NCBI GenBank assembly: GCA_020057445.1
Contig: JAGVFV010000208.1
Location: forward strand, 1 to 7,514
Length of the DNA stretch: 7,514 nucleotides
Source of the DNA: an archaeon
Lineage (GTDB): Archaea > Nanobdellota > Nanobdellia > Woesearchaeales > JAHJEM01
Reading direction: 5' to 3'
In this document: positions 1 to 6,480 of the stretch, one piece after another
Layout of the letters: every line of letters begins with the position of its first letter
How positions within the stretch are numbered: position 1 is the first letter of the stretch
Program-made: the position numbers and the translations under genes
Notes under the pieces: generated by a model
Databases searched by the model: none
Seen by the model: the letters and a program-made list of their open reading frames with translations, nothing else
Told to the model about the DNA's origin: nothing

Positions 1-699
1 ATATATCTTCGATTCAATCCTTATGATTCTGGAAATGTGGCATGGTTATCTCGTCTTGATCGCACTTCATTTTCGAATATATATTCAAGATCCTACCAGC
101 CTCGTTATGGTGGGTCAATTTCAGGAAACGCTCAAGAATTGTTCGAAGTTGAAGGGTATGACATACATATTTATGATCGAACTTCATTAGATATTTTACG
201 CGAGAGAGTTCTTCCCTTTCCTGCTTATGTGAAGGTTGTTCCGACTGATGGTACAAATATTGTTGTAGCACGCAGTGATATTCCTGGTCAAGAGACGTCC
301 CAATGGTTTGACATATATGATACAAGATCTCTAAACGCGGTGTATTCAGATTCTGTACGGGGGATAAATACTGGTTCAAATTTGATTGTTTCTTGCTCAG
401 AGAATTTTTTTTTAATTAGAACAGAACGGCGAGCGAAATTATACGCCTTAGACACTCACCAACTGATTTGGGCGCACAGTTTCTCTTATGAACCATGGCA
501 AATTGGAATGAATGATCAATATCTACTTCTTTATTCTTTTACGAGAGATGGTTATGAAATCAGAGATTTATTTTCTCTTTCCGAATTGGCATTTCTTCCT
601 ATTCAATTAAGTAATGATTCACCAAAATTTTTTCAAGATCGCATCCTTATTCCAACGAATGTGGGCTTTAAGCTCTATCAAATAAATGATACGAAATGA
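1..699 (+). CDS. Beta-propeller-like protein, 3' part (5' end outside window)
   Basis: The frame is open from base 1 to the TGA at 697-699, giving 232 residues. A GTG at base 37 is an internal candidate start, but it has no convincing Shine-Dalgarno and the frame stays open upstream, so I treat the gene as truncated by the window. Degenerate blade-like units recur every 38-48 residues, each with a strand ending in a motif like IYDRTSL, IYDTRSL, LYALDTH or LYQIND (near residues 58, 106, 148, 188 and 226). This spacing fits WD40/PQQ-type beta-propeller blades. No catalytic residues or membrane helix are visible in this part, and whether the missing N-terminus carries an export signal is unknown. 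Sampled GC is about 38%, against roughly 50% in the genes downstream, so it may have a different history. The ligand or partner is unknown. The propeller call rests on repeat spacing only. Confidence 0.75.
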   Translation: MYLRFNPYDSGNVAWLSRLDRTSFSNIYSRSYQPRYGGSISGNAQELFEVEGYDIHIYDRTSLDILRERVLPFPAYVKVVPTDGTNIVVARSDIPGQETSQWFDIYDTRSLNAVYSDSVRGINTGSNLIVSCSENFFLIRTERRAKLYALDTHQLIWAHSFSYEPWQIGMNDQYLLLYSFTRDGYEIRDLFSLSELAFLPIQLSNDSPKFFQDRILIPTNVGFKLYQINDTK

Positions 700-721
700 G
701 TTTAACACACACTCACCAATA

Positions 722-727
722 TTTTTT
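722..727 (+). terminator. Oligo-T terminator after the propeller gene
   Basis: A run of six T residues starts 23 bases after the stop codon, in an AT-rich context with no obvious stem. Archaeal RNA polymerase commonly terminates at such oligo-T tracts without a hairpin. It separates the AT-rich gene from the promoter of the next gene. Confidence 0.45.
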
Positions 728-747
728 ACTCCCAAGTAACAACATTT

Positions 748-762
748 CGAAACATTTATAAA
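748..762 (+). promoter_or_regulatory. Archaeal BRE/TATA promoter for the gene 2-gene 3 operon
   Basis: CGAAAC at 748-753 resembles a TFB recognition element and directly precedes the TATA box TTTATAAA at 755-762. With the usual offset of about 26 bases from the box centre, transcription would start near 784. That leaves a leader of about 24 bases before the ATG at 808. The G-run at 797-801 is a plausible, non-canonical ribosome binding site six bases before that ATG. Confidence 0.75.
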
Positions 763-807
763 TCCTTCTCTGCTACCCCCCTCTAAAGACGATTTTGGGG
801 GATTCCT

Positions 808-2409
808 ATGAAGAACTTGCGAGATATTGTCCGTGGCATTGGTGTATCTATTCTTCCTTATGCGACCATCGCATCGCTTGCGTTCATCCCTTCTCTTGCC
901 AAGGCTGACGAGCCTGGTGATGCGCCAGAAAATCAGCCAAAGCCGACTGTCTCTGACGACTGCAAGGGCTGCGAGACTGAGCAGCTCTTCGAGTTCTATG
1001 AGGCGAAAGCATGGAATAAGGTAGTGATCCCTGAGATTTCAGGGACGACATTTGATGCAAAAGGAGATACCCTTCTAAAGTATGTTGATATAGGTGAGAT
1101 TAGTCGCCTGGAAGAATCTTTCATGGTGCCAAAGTGCGGCACATTCAAGCTTGACAAGGACAAGTATGTTGCGCGGGTCGCAAGAGATCTCAAGATCGCT
1201 GGCTTGGTCGATAAGACTGTCCTTATGCGTGTCAGAGGTTACGATGGCGATTGGCATTATTTCCAAGGGCCGACGTTTTCTCCTGACCAGCCTGGCATCG
1301 GCTTTTGGAATCATGACCTGGAAGCGTACGTCGTCTGTGTCGATAAGACAGGCAGGCATATTGTCGCAAGCGTGAAGGGAGAGGTCAATATCTTTCCGTG
1401 CGACAAGACAGTTGAGAAGGCTGTCGAAAGGATTGTGACGAAGACAGAGAGAGATATGGAGTATGAAGGCAGGTTTCCTGGAAGAGATACAAGGTTTCCT
1501 GAGAGAGATACTGTGTCTGTTCCTGTTCCGATAAAGGCAGGTTTTCATTTCCCGCGCCTTATTCCCCGAGGAGACTACCAGCTCACTGGTTTTGTCTCTG
1601 GCCATGATTGTCTTCCTGATTTTCTTGAGTACGGTGTCCTCCATGGCAATTCAGTAAGACCGCCAAATAGCGTCAAGATCGTTGACAAGGAGTCCAGAAG
1701 GACTGGCGGAAATGCAGAACTCCGCACAGATCATCTGCTTTTGGGTGCTGGTTTTGACAGGTATGTCGCGATTGGCACTGACATGACGCGCAAGAAGGCG
1801 ACAGACGAAGAGATTGTCCGTCATTCTGCCCTTGTTGAGCAGACTTTATCCGGAACAGCTCTCCTTTATCTTCCTATCGGGTCAGTTCCTCTGGTCTTTG
1901 GAGGGGACGGGTCGTACCAGACCATCCTGACACAGACGCAAGGATTCCCTGATATCAATGTGGAGCAGATAGGCTATTCTGGTCTTGTAGGTCTCAGCTA
2001 CAAAAAAGGAGAAGGTCCGAAGAATTCCCACATCGCCATTCTTGGCGGCGTCCAAGGATACAGCTGGTGGGGAGAAGGAGACAGCCAGCGGGATATTGCG
2101 CCGCACGCCCGCTTGACAGGATTTCTTGATTTCGGCATCTTGGAGCTTCTTGGCGCATATGGCAGGACCTGGTATGCGGACAGCGGCAATGATTTCGAGG
2201 CGACAGCAAGAGAGGATGCTGGTTTTGGAGAGGTAAGAGCTGAGATCTGGAAAGGACTTGGGCTTTTCGCAGGATATTCCTATGCGCACGAAGAGAACGA
2301 GACAACATCAGTGCAAGGACCCTCCCATTCAGGAGGAAGCGTCCGCACTGGAGAGACTGCACGGAATGAATTTCGTGTGGGTCTGACTTATGGTTTTGAT
2401 ACGGAGTAG
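808..2409 (+). CDS. Exported protein with a beta-barrel-like C-terminal half
   Basis: The product has 533 residues. Residues 1-33 form a Sec signal peptide ending in AKA before DEPG. A linker with CKGC (Cys52, Cys55) follows, then an unrecognised domain of about 90 residues with Cys110, Cys177 and Cys198. A highly charged, probably helical stretch comes next (200-220), then a 7-residue tandem repeat (RFPGRDT/RFPERDT, about 222-235). From about residue 305 the sequence consists of Gly- and aromatic-rich segments with alternating hydrophobic residues, for example 389-399, 408-421, 432-458, 478-493 and 519-530. This is typical of transmembrane beta-strands. The last strand reads RVGLTYGF (523-530), like a beta-barrel assembly signal, and is followed by DTE. 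There is no hydrophobic helix after the signal peptide, unlike genes 3 and 4. Gene 3 starts on a ribosome binding site overlapping this stop codon, so the two are probably co-transcribed. A secreted beta-sandwich protein is the main alternative. I recognise no named family. Confidence 0.85.
   Translation: MKNLRDIVRGIGVSILPYATIASLAFIPSLAKADEPGDAPENQPKPTVSDDCKGCETEQLFEFYEAKAWNKVVIPEISGTTFDAKGDTLLKYVDIGEISRLEESFMVPKCGTFKLDKDKYVARVARDLKIAGLVDKTVLMRVRGYDGDWHYFQGPTFSPDQPGIGFWNHDLEAYVVCVDKTGRHIVASVKGEVNIFPCDKTVEKAVERIVTKTERDMEYEGRFPGRDTRFPERDTVSVPVPIKAGFHFPRLIPRGDYQLTGFVSGHDCLPDFLEYGVLHGNSVRPPNSVKIVDKESRRTGGNAELRTDHLLLGAGFDRYVAIGTDMTRKKATDEEIVRHSALVEQTLSGTALLYLPIGSVPLVFGGDGSYQTILTQTQGFPDINVEQIGYSGLVGLSYKKGEGPKNSHIAILGGVQGYSWWGEGDSQRDIAPHARLTGFLDFGILELLGAYGRTWYADSGNDFEATAREDAGFGEVRAEIWKGLGLFAGYSYAHEENETTSVQGPSHSGGSVRTGETARNEFRVGLTYGFDTE
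1471..1512 (+). repeat. Two-copy 21-bp in-frame tandem repeat
   Basis: Two adjacent 21-base copies (1471-1491 and 1492-1512) differ at three positions. They encode the consecutive heptapeptides RFPGRDT and RFPERDT in the charged stalk between the N-terminal domain and the barrel-like half of gene 2. The high DNA identity suggests a recent slippage-type duplication, and copy number may vary between strains. Confidence 0.8.
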
Positions 2410-2414
2410 GAGGT
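2408..2414 (+). promoter_or_regulatory. Shine-Dalgarno of gene 3, overlapping the gene 2 stop
   Basis: AGGAGGT shares its first two bases with the TAG stop codon of gene 2 and lies four bases before the ATG at 2419. It fixes the gene 3 start and indicates translational coupling within one transcript. Confidence 0.85.
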
Positions 2415-2418
2415 TGAG

Positions 2419-5400
2419 ATGAAGCTAAAATACCTGTTCATTGTTGCATTGTTCATCATCTTTTTACGGTCTGTGCACGCAGACACCTGCATCCCGAATC
2501 CGCACGAGACAGACTGCCTGAGGAATGATGGCGGCGAGTGGTGGTGGGATGCGGATTGCGATTGTGTCCCGAGTGATGAGGATAATTGCGAAGTGAATTA
2601 CAATCCTTTCCAGGAAGATGTTGACGCAGATGATTATGGCGACGTGTGCGACAATTGCGTGGACGTATCCAATCCAGATCAGCGTGATGCAGACAATGAC
2701 GGCATCGGCGATGCGTGCGAAGAGGGGAATCATGCTCCTGAGTTTGTGACAGAGGTCCAGCCAAAGACCGTTGATTGTGACGCGCCTTTTCCCGGATTTC
2801 AGCTTCATGTGCGTGATGTCGATCCAGGAGATTATTTGAGATACGGGTTTTCTGGCAATGGCGCCATCGGCGTCAGCATAAGTGAATCAGGTTATGTGAC
2901 ATTGACGAATCCGGGTTTTGCGGTGAGCAGGGATATCACGTTTACCGTATATGACCTGTTGAAGGAGTCTGATTCAAGCACTGCCCGTTTTACGGTGGAT
3001 GCGTGTTCAGAAGCAACTGAGCCGACGATCGCCTTGACTGACAAGACCCTTTCCTGTTCACAATCGTATACTATTGATCTTCGCAATATTATTTCTGATG
3101 ATTATGATACTGTCGAGGAAATGATGGCGAAAGGAAGGATCAGGGTGATCCATTCTTCACCATACGTCGAGAAGATCGACAGTTTCAATTACAAGGTCGT
3201 GCATCCTGGAATTGTCCCTGGAGGCGCATCACCTGCTGATGTGACTATTCGTGCGACAAATTCAAGGGGAAAGACCGCTGAAAAGACTGCGACATTCATT
3301 TTTGACAGCTGCAAGCCCTCACTTGTCATCCCCTATGGCGCGTTCAATTGCGATGCGGTTGCAACAGTCGAGAATATGCATGATTATGTCAAGGACGAAA
3401 ACCCTTCGGGTGTCACTGTTTCAGTCGATGGTTATGATGGTTCGAGAATCACTGCTCCTGAACTCATCGCTGACGTGTTGACGTTTCGGACAAAATTGGC
3501 AGGAGATACGTTCATCTCTTTTCATTTGCGCGATACTGCGGGAAAGACGAATACTGCCATGTTCAAGTTCCGCGTGCGGGAGTGCGCAGAACCATATAAT
3601 TATCCTCCAGAATGGGTTTCCTTGGATGTGCCTGATCTTTCCTGCGGTGGGCATGATGAAGTGGTGATCATGGCGGAAAATGTGCATGATGATCTTACTG
3701 ATTTTGAGGATCTGATTTTCCGCGCGTCAAGCGATAATCCGAATGTCAAGATTACTCCGTCGATAATCAGGCCGGGTGAGCGCGATCCTGCCCAGGCACG
3801 TTTCAGGATTGAGCATGTGGGTGATCAGTCCCAGACTGCGCATGTGGTGTTTATTGCCGATGATAGTATGGGCGGCAAGAAGTCCATTGAAAAAGACATT
3901 TCAGTGACCTGCAATGCCGAGAACCAGCGTCCGATGCTCAAGGTTGATCCTGACCGTCTGGATCTCTCGTGTTCCATTCCTGACTCGTTTGATATCATCA
4001 CGAGCGATCATGAAGGTGATGAGGTATTTGTGACGGTGAATGAGGATGACCCGCATGATCTTATTCGAATCGATTATGACGAGTCGGATTCGATGGTGAC
4101 TGTAACTCCTCGCGGGACGAATGGCCAAGCCTCAGTCATCGTCACTGCAAACGATAACATCGATGGTCATGCTGATGTTGTGAAGACAGTTCCTGTGACT
4201 GTTACAGGTTGCGGCGGCAACACTGCTCCCACATGGAATCTTTTCACGATTCGGGAAATCCCCTGCGGAACGTATCGTGATTTTATCGTGACTGAAGCGA
4301 TGGTCCATGATGATCATACGTCATTTGCGCGCTTGATCATTTCAGCTGAGAGTCTCGATAGTGATTTCACTGTTGAGCCTGCAGGAGACAAGACATTCAG
4401 GATAACGCACGTGAGCGGTGAGTCTGATTCAGGGACGATCCGTTTTACCGCTGATGATAGAGAGGAAGGAGTTAGATCTGCCGATAGGATTGTTTCTGCA
4501 TCCTGCGATTCAGATAATCACGATCCAATCCTCGAATATATCGAGCCTCTCCACCTGTCATGCGATGGGTATGGCACGTTCGATATTGACGCGTCTGATA
4601 ATGATCCTGGAGACGATTTGACATTTGATGTGGGTTTGGCAACTCCGTCTGGCTACGTCCGTGTGGAATATCCGTATGAGGGAGATAAGACAAGAGTATA
4701 TGTGCATGCATTGGGGCGCGAGAAGACAGTGACGATTCCTGTCAGAGTCGATGATGGGAACGGCGGGTCTGATTCACAGAACGTCTATGTGTACATTGAT
4801 TGTGATGAACAGGAGCATGAGCCTCCCGTCATCGGTGATGTGGCTTCGAAAAGGATTTCTTGCGATGACGAGTTTGCTGATTTCACCCTGCACGCGACTG
4901 CGGGTGGTGATGAGATAACCTATGATTATGCAGGACAGGGCGATTTTGACGTCGAAATAGACGGTTCCCGTGTTTCCATAGATAATCCGGGCTATAACTA
5001 CAAGAGAAAGATTACCTTCATCGCTTCTTCAGAAGGAGGCACAGACACGACAAGCGCCACTTTTGAAGTCTATGGTTGCGAGGATGAAGAGGACGAGGAG
5101 CTCGATCTTGATGGCATCCCTGATCAGACTGTCTGCGAGGGAGACCGCTTCGATGATTTCGATCTCGAGGATTATGTCGATGCAGATGACAATGACCTTG
5201 ATTATTCTTTCTCAGGGGAGGATGATCTTGAGGTGGATCTTGATGGGAGCGAAGTCTCTATAGATTATCCGCGAGGGTTTATCGATCGGGAATACATCAC
5301 GTTCAAGGTCAGGGATTCGAACGGCAATTCTGACACTGAAAAGGTGAGTTTCCGCGTTGAAGAGTGTGACGGAAATGACTGGCATTATATGTCATACGAT

Positions 5401-6396
5401 GTCTATGTCCCGACCATCCGCTTTGTGGAATTCAAGCCTACTCCTGAGCCGTTCACCATGTGCACGATCCAGGACCGCTTGACAAGAAGGACTCTTCCTG
5501 ATGCAGACTGTGACGGCCTTCCTGATGATCGGGATAATTGCCCGACCACTGCAAATCCGAAGCAGGCAGACCAGAATACCAATGGCATCGGCGATGCTTG
5601 TGATCTTGCGATAACCTCGTTTGATATCACTCCTAAAGAGGTCGGCCAGGGAGGGTCTTTTGCGATTTCTGCAGGTGTTCGGAATAAGATGGGCGTCGAC
5701 CTGAAAGGTATCCGCCTTGTTGCTACAGTAGATGGACTTGGTGTCCATGTGACCAAGAACATTGATTTCCTGCTTTCAGGCGAGTCAGACACAGTCGATA
5801 TGATGATCGATGTCCCTGAGTGCACAAGCGCAAAGAAATACGTCGTCAAGCTGGCGGTGGAATATCTTGATCAGGACACGATCTATTCGTCTGGTCCGGT
5901 GACTGTCGTGCAGGGTTCCTGCTTTGCCGAGAACGGGAACCTGAATGTCGTTGATGTCTATAATATGCAGGATATCCCTCCGGGCGGAAATGCCGTGTTT
6001 CCCTTGAAGATAACAAACCCTGACCCGTATGCAAAGTCATACACAGTCCGCCTTATCGGCGTCGATGGTTGGGGGACATACTGGTTTGACACTGGATCGG
6101 TGGTGATTGTCCCTGCATACTCAGAGCGAACAGTGAATGCTTTTGTCGCAAGCCACGAGGACACGCCTGCTGGAGAGCGGACAATCATGGCTGAGATCAG
6201 CCATGGAAGCGAAGTGCGCCAGGTGGTGCTTGTCGCAAGCGTCAAAGGACAGGAAGAGAGGAAATATTCCTTGGTGATAACGATCCTCCAGATAGTATTG
6301 GTCCTGCTCGTGCTTGCAGCGGTGGTGATCGGGATTGTAGCTTTGCTCTCTCGGAGACGTGCCGAAGACAGGTATGCCTCACCTCAGTATTACTAG
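2419..6396 (+). CDS. Giant membrane-anchored surface protein: TSP3 loops, nine Cys-bracketed Ig-like modules
   Basis: The product has 1325 residues. A signal peptide (1-21, cleavage VHA before DTC) is followed by TSP3-type calcium loops at 44-100 (for example DADNDGIGDAC). Residues 107-983 hold nine Ig/cadherin-like modules, each opening with a Cys in a first strand and closing with a Cys in the last: 120/196, 213/298, 311/389, 409/498, 518/598, 616/696, 715/795, 815/887, 906/983. A second TSP3 unit lies at 1029-1061. Two beta-sandwich domains follow: a CARDB-like one (about 1064-1160) and a NEW3-like one (about 1168-1275). The chain ends with a membrane helix (1285-1310), RRR and a short cytoplasmic tail. 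The layout predicts a long extracellular stalk stiffened by one disulfide per module and by bound calcium. Residues 888-950 are exceptionally Asp/Glu-rich. The role is unknown; adhesin or surface-layer component are the likeliest readings. No enzyme motif is seen. The C-terminal 310 residues are paralogous to gene 4. Confidence 0.92.
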   Translation: MKLKYLFIVALFIIFLRSVHADTCIPNPHETDCLRNDGGEWWWDADCDCVPSDEDNCEVNYNPFQEDVDADDYGDVCDNCVDVSNPDQRDADNDGIGDACEEGNHAPEFVTEVQPKTVDCDAPFPGFQLHVRDVDPGDYLRYGFSGNGAIGVSISESGYVTLTNPGFAVSRDITFTVYDLLKESDSSTARFTVDACSEATEPTIALTDKTLSCSQSYTIDLRNIISDDYDTVEEMMAKGRIRVIHSSPYVEKIDSFNYKVVHPGIVPGGASPADVTIRATNSRGKTAEKTATFIFDSCKPSLVIPYGAFNCDAVATVENMHDYVKDENPSGVTVSVDGYDGSRITAPELIADVLTFRTKLAGDTFISFHLRDTAGKTNTAMFKFRVRECAEPYNYPPEWVSLDVPDLSCGGHDEVVIMAENVHDDLTDFEDLIFRASSDNPNVKITPSIIRPGERDPAQARFRIEHVGDQSQTAHVVFIADDSMGGKKSIEKDISVTCNAENQRPMLKVDPDRLDLSCSIPDSFDIITSDHEGDEVFVTVNEDDPHDLIRIDYDESDSMVTVTPRGTNGQASVIVTANDNIDGHADVVKTVPVTVTGCGGNTAPTWNLFTIREIPCGTYRDFIVTEAMVHDDHTSFARLIISAESLDSDFTVEPAGDKTFRITHVSGESDSGTIRFTADDREEGVRSADRIVSASCDSDNHDPILEYIEPLHLSCDGYGTFDIDASDNDPGDDLTFDVGLATPSGYVRVEYPYEGDKTRVYVHALGREKTVTIPVRVDDGNGGSDSQNVYVYIDCDEQEHEPPVIGDVASKRISCDDEFADFTLHATAGGDEITYDYAGQGDFDVEIDGSRVSIDNPGYNYKRKITFIASSEGGTDTTSATFEVYGCEDEEDEELDLDGIPDQTVCEGDRFDDFDLEDYVDADDNDLDYSFSGEDDLEVDLDGSEVSIDYPRGFIDREYITFKVRDSNGNSDTEKVSFRVEECDGNDWHYMSYDVYVPTIRFVEFKPTPEPFTMCTIQDRLTRRTLPDADCDGLPDDRDNCPTTANPKQADQNTNGIGDACDLAITSFDITPKEVGQGGSFAISAGVRNKMGVDLKGIRLVATVDGLGVHVTKNIDFLLSGESDTVDMMIDVPECTSAKKYVVKLAVEYLDQDTIYSSGPVTVVQGSCFAENGNLNVVDVYNMQDIPPGGNAVFPLKITNPDPYAKSYTVRLIGVDGWGTYWFDTGSVVIVPAYSERTVNAFVASHEDTPAGERTIMAEISHGSEVRQVVLVASVKGQEERKYSLVITILQIVLVLLVLAAVVIGIVALLSRRRAEDRYASPQYY
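2737..5367 (+). repeat. Array of nine diverged Ig-like modules within gene 3
   Basis: Each module is 72-89 residues from first to last Cys, with Cys-to-Cys linkers of 13-20 residues. Three subtypes can be read by eye. Modules 1, 8 and 9 share a motif like YxFSGxxDxxVxxDGSxVSI followed by a Pro. Modules 2, 3, 4 and 6 share a VHDD/MHDY-like segment after the first strand. Modules 5 and 7 share an FDI..SDxDxGD segment. The linker sequences match in the same pairs, so modules 4-5 and 6-7 look like a duplicated two-module unit. Copies are diverged at the DNA level, so the expansion is old. Confidence 0.75.
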
Positions 6397-6421
6397 TTAC
6401 GACTTTAGAATGGTTATGGAG

Positions 6422-6437
6422 CCGAAATGTTTAAATA
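6422..6437 (+). promoter_or_regulatory. Archaeal BRE/TATA promoter for gene 4
   Basis: CCGAAATG (6422-6429), a TFB recognition-like element, abuts the TATA box TTTAAATA (6430-6437). Transcription would start near 6460. The promoter covers the first in-frame ATG of gene 4 (6427), which would therefore not be in the mRNA. No T-rich terminator is seen after gene 3, so read-through from the upstream operon is also possible. Confidence 0.75.
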
Positions 6438-6468
6438 TGAGACGATATTATCAGAAGACAGGCGTTCC

Positions 6469-6476
6469 GGGGGTGA
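6469..6476 (+). promoter_or_regulatory. Shine-Dalgarno deciding the GTG start of gene 4
   Basis: GGGGGTGA is a near match to GGAGGTGA. It lies four bases before the GTG at 6481 and downstream of the predicted transcription start near 6460. It selects GTG 6481 over the ATG at 6427. Confidence 0.8.
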
Positions 6477-6480
6477 ACGA

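Noticed and set aside
37..39. GTG at 37 as the true start of gene 1
   Set aside because: The frame is open to the window edge and no Shine-Dalgarno precedes it; the gene most likely begins upstream.
14..379. Minus-strand open frame of 121 codons opposite gene 1
   Set aside because: It lies wholly antisense to a continuous coding frame with propeller-like repeats, has no promoter or Shine-Dalgarno, and its product is low-complexity His/Gln-rich.
776..801. C-run (776-781) and G-run (797-801) that could form a hairpin hiding the gene 2 ribosome binding site
   Set aside because: With the TATA box at 755-762 transcription should start near 784, so the C-run would not be in the mRNA.
1075..1644. 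Minus-strand open frame of 189 codons opposite gene 2
   Set aside because: Antisense shadow of gene 2 with no domain, signal peptide or ribosome binding site.
5403..5849. Minus-strand open frame of 148 codons opposite gene 3
   Set aside because: It overlaps the TSP3 and CARDB-like coding region of gene 3, whose frame is clearly real; no supporting signals.
2419..6396. S-layer or halophile-type acidic proteome suggested by the Asp-rich gene 3
   Set aside because: Acidity is concentrated in calcium loops and modules 8-9, while genes 2 and 4 contain many Lys/Arg, so a halophilic lifestyle is not supported.
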